NCBI RefSeq assembly: GCF_052857255.1
Contig: NC_135498.1
Span: 115,945,134 to 116,009,133 of the forward strand
DNA length: 64,000 nucleotides
Reading direction: 5' to 3'
Source: Amblyomma americanum
Lineage: Eukaryota > Arthropoda > Arachnida > Ixodida > Ixodidae
Positions 10,506-19,330 of this stretch are shown piece after piece. Numbering within the stretch: the first letter of the stretch is position 1; each line of letters starts with the position of its first letter. A program made the position numbers and the translations under genes. The notes under the pieces were generated by a model. It made no database searches. It saw only the letters and a program-made list of their open reading frames with translations, and was not told where the DNA came from.

Positions 10506-12326
10506 ATGGCTGCTATGCAAATCTCCTGCCGAGGCTACGACCCCGAGAACATGCACTGGACAACGGTTCACCCAGCGGAAACCGCAGGCCCAGATTCGGC
10601 AAGATTTCGCAGCGCCGCGTTGAACGCCGCAGTGCTGCGCCGAGCGCAAGACCAAGCCTTAAAGCCGGCGTCCGTAGACGCGGCCGGCGTTCACGCCGGA
10701 ACCCAGCAGTCACCCGCCCCGCGCGCGGCGGGCCGCAGTCGGCGACTGCTCACGAAGTGGAAACCGCCTGTTATTCCCAAGCCTGCTCCAGACGACTACG
10801 TCGTCGTCATCAAGCCCCGGACCCGCGTCTCGTTGTACGAGACTTTCCAGGAGACCGGCTACGGCCGGGCGTTCACGGCTCTCCTGGGCGCGCAACCCGC
10901 AACAGATCTTACCATAATACCGGTAAGAGAACAAAACCTCATTATTGTTCACACTGCGAAACCTGAGCTAGCCGACCGTATCATCGGCGAATTTGAACTT
11001 AATGGACCCCCCCCTAAGGTCCCCCTTGTGGGGCACCTGCGCCAAGACGACAAGGACGTCTGCTACGGCGTCATTACCGTCCGTAACTCTGAAACTACGG
11101 ACTCGCTCCGTACTAGGCTCCAATGGCGCTTCGGCACCATCGTGGACGTGCGAAAATTTGGGACATCCAACAAAGCGAGACTGACTTTCGCCGGAACAGA
11201 GAAGCCACGTTTCGTGCACTACGACTCGGAGCTTGTACAAGTTAGGCCTTACCAGCGAACCATTCCAGCCTGCCGACATTGCGGTGTGGTCGGCCACCGC
11301 GTGGACGCCTGCCCCGGCCAGAGGCTGGACCGGTGCGGCCTGTGCGGACAGCAGGCTCTACTCGTTGAGGGGGAGCGGGCCCCTCACCAGTGCAACCCAA
11401 AGTGTTCAGTGTGCGGCGCGGCCCATGCCACGGGGGGCCCAGCGTGTACTGCTAAATATCGCGCTATCCAGCCCACGCAGGCCGAGCGCGGGCGTAAATC
11501 GAAGCGAAACCGACGCAAGCGTGGCAAGCGTCGCCCGGACAAGCTGAAGGCCAAGGCTGCCGACCAAGCCATGGACCAGCCTGTGAATTCCTCTACTGGG
11601 AGCCAAGGGAAACCTCCAGCTGCGCCACCGCCGCCTCAAGCCGGTGCAGCGAAGCCCCTCGGACCTCCACAAAACGGCGGCTCCAAGACGTGGGCAACCG
11701 TTGTCAAGCAACACTCCCAGGTGAGCGGCGCCGGCAGGGCAGCTTCTCCCTTCGCTCCCCCTTCCCAATCCCAACAACGGCCAATCTCTGCCGAACAAAA
11801 AGAAATATCTGCTCTCCGCGAGCAGGTTGCAAATTTTCAAAAGCGCCTCGCAATAGCGGAGGCCCGCCAAAATTCCCCCAACCACACCTCTGCCTCACCC
11901 GCAGCAGAGGCAATGGAAAGCGACGCAACCCCCTCAGGACAGGCTGCGCATGCCCTCACGGCACTCGAGGCGAGAGTGAGCGCGCTCGAAACTCAAGTTA
12001 ACAACAGAATATCCGCATTGGAAACGCAAATCAATGCCACACTTACGGCGGCACTCAACAAAATTAGCCACCTTGCGGCATCTATCCCGAACCTCATAAC
12101 CGCTCAGTTCGCTCAACTCACCCGCGCTCCCAAGCGCGCTGGCCCACTCAAAACCTCCGCAGGCCGGCAGCTCAAAGCGTCTAGGCGTCGAATCGCCGGA
12201 GAAGAAGAAGAGGTCCCCTGTGCCATCCTCAGTATAGAGAACGCTCCTCTCTTTGGAGCCACTGGTTCTCAAGCCTCCTCTCTCCAAACTCACAACTCTA
12301 CCCTTGATCATGGCGGGCGCCCCTAG
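10506..12326 (+). CDS. LINE ORF1: Gag-like RNA-binding protein with three CCHC knuckles
   Basis: The predicted nucleic-acid-binding partner of the LINE RNP has 606 residues from the first ATG in frame. The frame is open upstream to at least 10386 but without an ATG. Three zinc knuckles are visible: C256-x2-C259-x4-H264-x4-C269; C277-x2-C280 with H294 and C296; and C300-x2-C303-x3-H307-x6-C314. A conserved region of about 150 residues precedes them. A strongly basic Arg/Lys stretch (about 328-350) follows, then a Pro/Gln-rich linker and two heptad-like segments (about 431-455 and 485-510) that may form a coiled coil for multimerisation. The stop overlaps the start of ORF2 by 17 nt. It probably packages its own RNA, in cis. 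Confidence 0.92.
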   Translation: MAAMQISCRGYDPENMHWTTVHPAETAGPDSARFRSAALNAAVLRRAQDQALKPASVDAAGVHAGTQQSPAPRAAGRSRRLLTKWKPPVIPKPAPDDYVVVIKPRTRVSLYETFQETGYGRAFTALLGAQPATDLTIIPVREQNLIIVHTAKPELADRIIGEFELNGPPPKVPLVGHLRQDDKDVCYGVITVRNSETTDSLRTRLQWRFGTIVDVRKFGTSNKARLTFAGTEKPRFVHYDSELVQVRPYQRTIPACRHCGVVGHRVDACPGQRLDRCGLCGQQALLVEGERAPHQCNPKCSVCGAAHATGGPACTAKYRAIQPTQAERGRKSKRNRRKRGKRRPDKLKAKAADQAMDQPVNSSTGSQGKPPAAPPPPQAGAAKPLGPPQNGGSKTWATVVKQHSQVSGAGRAASPFAPPSQSQQRPISAEQKEISALREQVANFQKRLAIAEARQNSPNHTSASPAAEAMESDATPSGQAAHALTALEARVSALETQVNNRISALETQINATLTAALNKISHLAASIPNLITAQFAQLTRAPKRAGPLKTSAGRQLKASRRRIAGEEEEVPCAILSIENAPLFGATGSQASSLQTHNSTLDHGGRP

Positions 12327-15300
12327 AACTAGGAAGCATCCGCGAAGCAATTCGATCCCTATTCAAATTGTACAGTGGAACTGTCGCGGATTCAAGGCAC
12401 GCACAAAGCGAGCCGATCTACGCCTTTTCCTTACAACGTTCCCAGAATTACCTGCTGTGGTGGCCCTTCAGGAGCCAGGAAATGGCGCCACCCTTGCCAG
12501 TTACACGGTGTACCAGCAGGATGCGCATAGCTGCCTCTGCGTACATAAAAATTACACGGCCTCCCAGGTTGACCTGGATCTTAGCGCTACTTTCTCCTAT
12601 GTAATGGTGACGATCCTTCCGCTACGCAAACAGGACCCCCCATTGCACATACTCAACATTTACTGTCCCCCAAAGCTACCAAATGTTACATTCGCAGATA
12701 TCTTCAGCCGGGCTTTGAAGGTCGCGAATCGGGATCCCCTCATAATCGTTGGGGACTTTAATGCTCCCAGCACCTTATGGGGGTACACACGTGAAGAGAA
12801 ACGCGGACGCAAGTTGGCGGAGCTTGTTTCCACACTGGGCCTTACTCTTCACACGGATCCCGCGCAACCCACTCGTATAGGTAACTCCGTTACACGCGAT
12901 ACGTGTCCGGACCTCACCTTTACGAAAAATATTCGCTATGCAGATTGGAGGAACACCGAGGAATCCCTCGGTAGTGACCACTGCATAATTACCACTACAA
13001 TCCATACCAAGCCACTCACAAGACCACAGGCCAATGCAAAACTACCCGACTGGACCAAATTTAGGAACAGTTACACCAATCCTCAGTCGATAATGGACCA
13101 AGGATACTCAACGTGGTCCCAACACCTAGTATCCCACTTGAAATCAGTCGAGCAAAATGTTCAACTCTCAGAGGCGAGCCCGGCGGTGGATAACCACCTC
13201 CTCCACCTCTGGGAGGCACGACACAGCCTAGTCCGCCGCTGGCGTCGTCAAAAACACAATCGGAAACTCAAAATTCGAATTGCGGATATCACCCAACAGG
13301 CGGCGCAATACGCGGCCCAGCTCGCCGACTCCAATTGGGTGCACCGATGCAACACTGCAGCTCGGCAAATGTCGAGTCGGAGTACGTGGCGCCTCTTCCG
13401 CGCTCTTATTGATCCGGCACAAACCCGTACTGAGACACACAAACAGCTTCAAAGGGCTATACATAACTTCACTGGAGACACGGCCAAACTGGCCGATGCG
13501 CTCCGCGACCAATATTTGAGTATACACCAGGATCCCCGTGGTCAGGCGTACTCGTATGCAGGTTCCGAGAACGCGGATTTGGATCAACCGTTCCAGCTCC
13601 ATGACCTAAAAGCGGCCCTGGCTAAAATGAAGCGAGGTACAGCACCAGGCCGGGACAAGGTGACGGTAAAGCTTATTGCCAACCTCCCAGATCCCGCCTA
13701 CGAAACTCTCCTCGATTACTTCAACACTATCTGGATTGGAGGCACACCACTCCCCATAGATTGGAAAACGGCACTAGTAACTTTCATTCTCAAGCCAGGT
13801 AAAGCCATTAACACCGACAACCTCCGGCCCATCTCCCTCACTTCGTGTGTGGGGAAGCTGATGGAGACTATGGTCCGCGATAGATTGTCGGCTTTCCTGG
13901 AACAACAAAACATTTTCGCAGACACCATGTACGGTTTCCGCCCACACCGGTCCGCACAAGATGTCCTGTTGCAACTTCACAAGGAGATTCTCGACCCCGT
14001 CGAGCACCCCAGCAATGATAAAGTAGTCGTCGCACTTGACCTGCGGGGGGCTTTCGACAATGTGACCCACGAGATCATCCTATCCCACTTGTCGCAAACA
14101 CATTGTGGGCGCAATACTTTCAATTATATCAAACAATTCCTTACAGATCGCCAATCCTATATCCGGCTACAAGACACAGAATATGGCCCATATCAACTTG
14201 GTACACGAGGGACCCCACAGGGAGCTGTCCTCTCGCCATTACTTTTTAATCTGGCCATGATGAAGCTCCCTACCCAGCTGGCGGAGGTCGCCGGTGTGCA
14301 GCACGCTCTGTATGCGGACGACATCACCCTCTGGGCAACACAACAATCGGTTGGAGACATCGAGACCAACCTGCAACAAGCGGCAGCTATAGTGGACGAA
14401 TACGCTCGTCGCTGTGGTCTTGAATGCTCCCCGAGCAAATCTGAATTTGTGCACATACGCCCCAACTCAAAGTGCACAACCAAAATTGCCCTTTCCCTAC
14501 TTAGCGGACCGATACCTGAACACGCGGAGATCCGGGTACTGGGGCTTTTCATTCATCATAGGCGCAAGATAGACACTACCCTAAACAAGTTACGTAAGGT
14601 GGGGGACCAGGTGGGTCGGATGCTCCGCCGGGTGTCCAATAAAAGGGGGGGACTACGATGCAAAGATGCCCTGCGGCTGGCCAATGCATTCGTGACCAGC
14701 CGGATTTTATATTCGGCTCCCTACCTCCACCTACGCAAATGCGATGAGAATGCCTTAGAGGTAGTTCTCCGCAAGATTTATAAGAGAGCGCTCGACCTCC
14801 CCATAACGACGTCCAACAAGCGTCTCCTCGGTCTGGGGATGACCAACACCTTTGGGGAGTTACGAGAAGCTCATCTTAACAATCAATACTTGCGCCTAAG
14901 CAAAACACCTGCGGGGAGCCGCCTTCTAACCCGCTTACACATTTCCTACGCAACACATACAGAAGAACGGGTCCGCATCCCTGAAGCCTGGCGCTTTGCA
15001 CTCCAGGTGCGACCCCTTCCGAAGAACATGACTGCAGACACCCATGATGGTCGCCGTCTCGCGCGGGCGGAGGCTATTTCTCAACAATATGGCCACAAGC
15101 CAGGTGTCTTCTATGTGGATGCGGCCGGCCCGCACCATGGGGGTTGGTACACGGCGGCCGTCATCCACCAAAACACTACAGTTCAGGGCCTTACTTTCCG
15201 TGCCCCAAACATTACATTTGCGGAAGAGATCGCCATTGCACTGGCCGCCGCAGATCCAGAGTCCCGAGTCATTATTACGGACTCCAGGGGCGCCTGCCGC

Positions 15301-15879
15301 AATATTGAGCAAGGGTACATTCCAGACCGTGCTTTCAAAATTCTCCACGCATGCGATTACACAGGGTTTCCGACCCATCGTACCATCGTGTGGGCTCCGG
15401 CTCATGCGGGTCTTGAGGGGAACGAGGCAGCCGACGCTGCCGCCCGCGCGCTTACTCACCGGGCGTCGCCTCATCCGCAGCCTGATCCGGAATTCAATTT
15501 CAATCCGGCCATCACCTTTAAAGAGATCACCTCTCTTTATCAAAATTTTCATGGTCTCTATCCCCCTCCCTGTAAAGGCCTCACCAGGGTGGAGGAGCGC
15601 TGGCTTCTCCGCCTCTATACCAATACTGTACTGTGCCCGGCAGTACTTAAGCACTTCAATTCTTCTTTCTCGGGCGCGTGCCCACACTGTGAGGAGGAGT
15701 TTTCGGACACCTACCACATGGTGTGGGCATGCCCTTCCAATCCTGCCTACCCACCCCACCTCCACCCCACTCGAGAGGCCTGGGAAGCTGCCCTGCGCGG
15801 CTGCTCCGAACTCCATGCCCAACAGGCATTGGTAGCTAGAGCCCGAGCCGCTGCGGAAGCTACAGGGATCCCGGACTAG
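12310..15879 (+). CDS. LINE ORF2: APE endonuclease, reverse transcriptase, RNase H
   Basis: The predicted protein has 1189 residues from the ATG at 12310; the frame is open further back to 12253 but only with a TTG. The N-terminal APE-type endonuclease has N24 in QWNCRG, a GDFN motif at 148-151 and SDH at 222-224. The RT has the first catalytic Asp at 577 (LDLRGAFDNV) and YADD at 668-671. RNase H carries D937, E972, D991 and D1042 (GNEAADAA). The C-terminal Zn motif is C1124-x2-C1127-x8-H1136-x4-C1141. The enzyme would nick the target, prime on the LINE RNA and remove the RNA strand. All key residues are present. The length fits I-group ORF2 proteins. Confidence 0.95.
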   Translation: MAGAPRTRKHPRSNSIPIQIVQWNCRGFKARTKRADLRLFLTTFPELPAVVALQEPGNGATLASYTVYQQDAHSCLCVHKNYTASQVDLDLSATFSYVMVTILPLRKQDPPLHILNIYCPPKLPNVTFADIFSRALKVANRDPLIIVGDFNAPSTLWGYTREEKRGRKLAELVSTLGLTLHTDPAQPTRIGNSVTRDTCPDLTFTKNIRYADWRNTEESLGSDHCIITTTIHTKPLTRPQANAKLPDWTKFRNSYTNPQSIMDQGYSTWSQHLVSHLKSVEQNVQLSEASPAVDNHLLHLWEARHSLVRRWRRQKHNRKLKIRIADITQQAAQYAAQLADSNWVHRCNTAARQMSSRSTWRLFRALIDPAQTRTETHKQLQRAIHNFTGDTAKLADALRDQYLSIHQDPRGQAYSYAGSENADLDQPFQLHDLKAALAKMKRGTAPGRDKVTVKLIANLPDPAYETLLDYFNTIWIGGTPLPIDWKTALVTFILKPGKAINTDNLRPISLTSCVGKLMETMVRDRLSAFLEQQNIFADTMYGFRPHRSAQDVLLQLHKEILDPVEHPSNDKVVVALDLRGAFDNVTHEIILSHLSQTHCGRNTFNYIKQFLTDRQSYIRLQDTEYGPYQLGTRGTPQGAVLSPLLFNLAMMKLPTQLAEVAGVQHALYADDITLWATQQSVGDIETNLQQAAAIVDEYARRCGLECSPSKSEFVHIRPNSKCTTKIALSLLSGPIPEHAEIRVLGLFIHHRRKIDTTLNKLRKVGDQVGRMLRRVSNKRGGLRCKDALRLANAFVTSRILYSAPYLHLRKCDENALEVVLRKIYKRALDLPITTSNKRLLGLGMTNTFGELREAHLNNQYLRLSKTPAGSRLLTRLHISYATHTEERVRIPEAWRFALQVRPLPKNMTADTHDGRRLARAEAISQQYGHKPGVFYVDAAGPHHGGWYTAAVIHQNTTVQGLTFRAPNITFAEEIAIALAAADPESRVIITDSRGACRNIEQGYIPDRAFKILHACDYTGFPTHRTIVWAPAHAGLEGNEAADAAARALTHRASPHPQPDPEFNFNPAITFKEITSLYQNFHGLYPPPCKGLTRVEERWLLRLYTNTVLCPAVLKHFNSSFSGACPHCEEEFSDTYHMVWACPSNPAYPPHLHPTREAWEAALRGCSELHAQQALVARARAAAEATGIPD

Positions 15880-15986
15880 GGCTCCCTCCTAGTGTTTGTA
15901 AGGGACGGGCCCTTCCGGCTCGCCCCATCGACCTCTCACTGTAAATAGAAATAAAAGTTTTCCTCCTCCTCCTCCTCCTCCTCCTC
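15880..15986 (+). promoter_or_regulatory. LINE 3' UTR, poly(A) signal and (TCC)n tail
   Basis: A UTR of about 75 nt is followed by AATAAA at 15950-15955 and a (TCC)n tract from about 15960 to 15986. The microsatellite replaces a poly(A) tail and abuts the right target duplication, so it belongs to the element. Confidence 0.85.
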
Positions 15987-15998
15987 CTCAGTCGAGAA
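15987..15998. repeat. Right target-site duplication of the full-length LINE
   Basis: CTCAGTCGAGAA, identical to 10217-10228. Confidence 0.85.
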
Positions 15999-16109
15999 AG
16001 ACCGGCTCAAACAAAGTAACCAAAGCAGTACCGCCGATGCTCTTGGTTTGTCCCTTGGGAATTCTTCGCCCTCTGAACTAAAGTCGGATGAAGACGCAGC
16101 CGGTTCAAA

Positions 16110-16195
16110 GTAATCATAATCATCATCAGCCAGACTGCGCCCACTGCACGGCAAAAACCCCTCCGATGTCTCTCCAATTAACCCTGTCCTCCATG
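16110..16195 (-). mobile_element. RTE-type LINE, extreme 3' end
   Basis: On the minus strand it encodes the RTE C-terminal region (a degenerate NWRAMD..ALQWA-type end) followed by a GATGATGATTATGATTA-like tail. The same segment is seen at 35330-35400 and 55020-55090. It is severely 5' truncated. Confidence 0.7.
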
Positions 16196-16265
16196 GCCAG
16201 TAGTCTGGTCGTCGAGGGTGACTGAAAGAGACTGAGTGCGTTCGTGACACTCGTTCTTATTACGG

Positions 16266-16745
16266 ATGCTTCGATTTTTCTTCAGAGATATTTGCGACTA
16301 CCACAAACTCAGTAGACAATCCTACTTCACACCGCACAAACAACTGGACAACGAACAAGCCAGGAGCCTGAGAAGACTCCAGGCGGGGAACTATCCGAGC
16401 CCACATTGGCCATACCTTCTTAGAATCGACGGCAGCGAACACGACAGGTGTTGTAAACAATGCGCCCAGAGAGGCACACTAAACCACATAATCTGGCAAT
16501 GCCTCTACTCACCTGGGGCTGCCGCAAACATTCGTAATGAGGAAGCTTGGGAGTCTCTCCTTCGAAGCTCGAAACTCGAAAACCAACTCGAAGCCATCCG
16601 CCTGGCGACAGCGGCTTCGAAGAACCAAGCGGTTCGCCACACAGGCCTCGAAGCGCGGAGCCCCCTACTCCCTACCGGGTCAGCGCACCTGAGTCGGGAA
16701 GGTTGCGGTGCCCCCTATATGGGTGGACAATAAAGTTTTTTTTCT
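16266..16745 (+). pseudogene. LINE C-terminal fragment
   Basis: An open frame of 155 codons carries the region after RNase H of an I/R1-like LINE. It has an LRRLQAGNYPSPHW segment, a CKQCAQRGTLNHIIWQC Zn-like motif (C-x2-C, His, Cys) and an EEAWESLL helix. An AATAAAG followed by T-rich DNA near 16730 marks the 3' end. It has no catalytic domain. Although open over its length, it is a 5'-truncated piece rather than a gene. Confidence 0.8.
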
Positions 16746-17229
16746 CTTACTATCTCCTCTTTTTTTTACTTGGTGTTTTATTTCAAATTCTATCATGATT
16801 TTATTTTTCTTTAGACCGTGTTCGCGTAATTTGATTCGTTTAAAGGTGTGTGAGCTTTGCTGGGGCAGGCATTCTCTCACTTTTTTGTTCTTTTCTTTGG
16901 GTTTGGTTTTTTCTGCAATGAGCCTTTTTCTGCAATGAACCTTTTTTCTGCAATGGACCAACTAGCCCGCAAGAACGTTATACTTCGTCACATTTCTTCT
17001 ATCCTGAGCTCTGTTTTGTGTGCGCAAACAAAGCGCGATGCTGTATTGACGTGTGTGAACCTCATCGCTGTGACGACCTGTCAGTCCCGTGTCGTAGCGT
17101 ACTGCTTGAAATGCAAGGTAGCGCCATTACAAGTACGAGTCTTTGCCTTTGTGGTCGTTTTTGTTCCTTGTTCTCCTGTCTTGTCCCAGGTGCGCAGTCC
17201 TAACCTTTTTTGTGCATCCATCTTCACTG
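16746..17229. repeat. Unassigned repeat; shares CTGCAATG(G/A)ACCAA text with 57390-57440
   Basis: TTTTTTCTGCAATGGACCAACTAGCCCGCAAGAACGTT at about 16942-16980 recurs at about 57400-57436. At 57309-57374 the same text borders a foldback hairpin, so this may be a decayed relative. No protein domain was seen. Confidence 0.45.
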
Positions 17230-17249
17230 CCGAATGTTAAGCATTCTCC

Positions 17250-18262
17250 TTGGCCATAGAAAAAATAGTAAATCAGAATTTCGCAGACAGCATTATTTAC
17301 ACAGAGTCGCTAAGCGTACTTGCATCTCTCCATTCCAGAAATGCAATCACTTCACTTCTTGATGACATCAGGCACAACATAACAACAGCCATAACTCAAG
17401 GACAATATATAAAACTCTACTGGGTGCCTAGTCGTGCTGGAACTAGAGGCAACGAGCAAGCAGACTTGTGCGCTGCTCAAGCTAGTAGAAAGCAGATAAA
17501 GGAGTAAATCTACCGTTTAATGATTGCACGAGCTTAGTACTCGATAAATTAAGAATAAAAAATGGAAGTTGACTTAAAACAACAAAGCAAAACTACAAAC
17601 TGCACTTTGTAAAGCCAGTTTTAGTCAGGAGCGTTTAATTGAAGTTATGTTGTCTCCGTATAGGCCACACACACCTCACACGCAACTTTCTATTGAAAAA
17701 AAAACGACAAGCCTGTTTGTAAAAAATGTGAAGGTGAACTAACAGTTATTAATATTTTATACTTATGCACAAATCTTGAAAAACTAAGGCAAAAATATTT
17801 TACTTAGTTTCATAATGAACACATCTTTTACAGCCAATGTTGCTACTGGGAGAAGATGCTATTTTTTACACGTGTTGTGTTTTTAGGTTAAAAAAATGCA
17901 GGTGTTCTTAAGAAACTGTAAATCTTGACTCACTGATTCGCTCCATTCTTTGATACACCTAAGGCACTTTCTCACTGCTGACAAGATGGCTGAGGTTTTT
18001 TCACTGTGGTTGGGAGCCTCGAGATCCTTGACGAGTCAAGGATGGCTGCACAGGTGACCCGACCGTCTTGAAAGCTTTTCTTAGTAGCCATGCCTTAAAT
18101 TTGTTTTATTTGTCATCACTAGCTAGTACTAACATTTTAGGTGCTCTACCACCGATGATTTTTTATATTCCTGTAGATCTCTTCGGGGAACTTTCCCTTT
18201 ACCTTGTGCTTGGTGCATGATGGGTTAATTGCATATGTGCCGTAAAACCCAACATAACAACA
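17250..18262 (+). pseudogene. Decayed LINE 3' end: RNase H C-terminus and UTR
   Basis: The first 86 codons hold the C-terminal half of an RNase H. They contain a degenerate TESLSVLASL (Asp of the TDS motif replaced by Glu), YWVPSRAGTRGNEQADLCAA with the last Asp, and a stop at about 17505. Downstream broken frames give a KKCEGELTVINILYLCTN Zn-like motif and a KNAGVLKKL-like end near 17925. The UTR runs to an end reading GTGCCGTAAAACCCAACATAAC near 18255. It has many frameshifts and stops, so it is old and inactive. Confidence 0.8.
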
Positions 18263-18394
18263 CAGCAGTTTTCCTCTTGAGATATAGCACGCTTCAATTT
18301 TCCTGGCGACAGGTTTGCATTAGCACAATAGTGTTGATGTGAAAAATAAATTTACATAGGCAATTCATGTTATATTCATCTTTGGTCGCTGCTT

Positions 18395-18566
18395 ATAGGG
18401 AATTCATGTCGTTGCGGGAACTGTGCAGAGGTTCTATGAGACGAATTGGCTATGAAAATGCAACCTCTTGATATTTCATTTTCTTTACCTGAGCCAGTGC
18501 TGAAATGTGAGTCAGCACATGTAGCCGGGGTCATTTTTATTCTTTCTATGGGATGTGTTCTGTATT
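18395..18566 (+). repeat. Dispersed repeat family B, copy 2
   Basis: Aligns with 5632-5812 along its length. Neither copy is coding. Confidence 0.55.
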
Positions 18567-19330
18567 ATAACTCAGATTGCGGCACGGCGTTTGACAAGCC
18601 GAATACCCGAAAGAAGGGTGCCGCGCTGTGATAGAGCCTGCGGTATTTTCTCACGCTTCGTTGGGTGGGAATGACCTTCCCTTTGGCTGCTTTCGCGGAG
18701 AAGGACGCCTGGGGACAGCGACCGACGACGGACGGAACCGAAGGCGCCCGTTCGGGGCAATAAAGGGATGGAGTCATCAAGTAATTACCCGTTACCGTCA
18801 GACGCTGGCTCCACCATAGAGAGCTCACCGCAGTTCAGACCCGGGGCTTCTCAAGGACCACATGTGTTTTCGAGGACACGGAGCCGCTTGCACCACTGTT
18901 GATGCACTATAGGAATTAACAGCGGAGATGCAATTTCTCCTCGCCCGTTTTCACGGTTAGCTGTGGAACGAGTGACTCCGCCTGCTACAGTGCTGTGCAA
19001 CTTTGATTGGTTGCCATGTGGGAGAAATATGCCATGTGTTGGATTGGCCATCGCCTGATGGAGGGGCAGAACATTAGAGGATTTAAGGAGTATGCTGAGT
19101 GCGAAAGGACGCACTGGGCCCTGACGAAAAGGCTCATCCAGTGGCTCGACGCTATGAACTGATATATTTTCTCTCTTTGCTCTTTCTTCAGTATGTAAAT
19201 AAATTTCGCAAAAGTGCCATTAAATCTGCTTGTTTTCGTTTTCCTAAACTTCAATACTTCAGTCTTTCCTCGCCCCGAAGACTCAGACACGCTACCAAAT
19301 GGAGCCTGAGTTCGAGATAGCCTGTGCGCC
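18567..19330 (+). other. Possible LTR-like segment, unproven
   Basis: A TTTAAG TATA-like box near 19080 and GTAAATAAA near 19196 are spaced as in the solo LTR at 26480-27224 (reverse strand there). I could not define TG...CA ends or a target duplication, and no coding region follows. Confidence 0.25.

Larger units (their letters stand above)
10229..15986 (+). mobile_element. Full-length I/R1-like LINE, both ORFs open
   Basis: This is a 5.76-kb non-LTR retrotransposon with every expected part. There is a 5' UTR of about 277 bp, an ORF1 with three CCHC knuckles, and an ORF2 with endonuclease, reverse transcriptase, RNase H and a C-terminal CCHC motif. A short 3' UTR with AATAAA and a (TCC)n tail follow, and a 12-bp target duplication flanks the whole. 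No frameshift or premature stop interrupts either ORF. RNase H in ORF2 together with CCHC knuckles in ORF1 points to the I group (I, LOA, R1 and relatives); I cannot settle the clade by eye. It is probably a young copy and potentially able to move. Confidence 0.93.

Noticed and set aside
14935..15835. Long ORFs on both other frames over the LINE RNase H region (minus 14935-15822, plus 15044-15835)
   Set aside because: They are shadows of ORF2: no start context, no domain, and codon use explained by the GC-rich ORF2 frame.
19070..19220. Second solo LTR candidate
   Set aside because: TATA-like and AATAAA signals are present, but no TG...CA ends, partner repeat or target duplication could be found.
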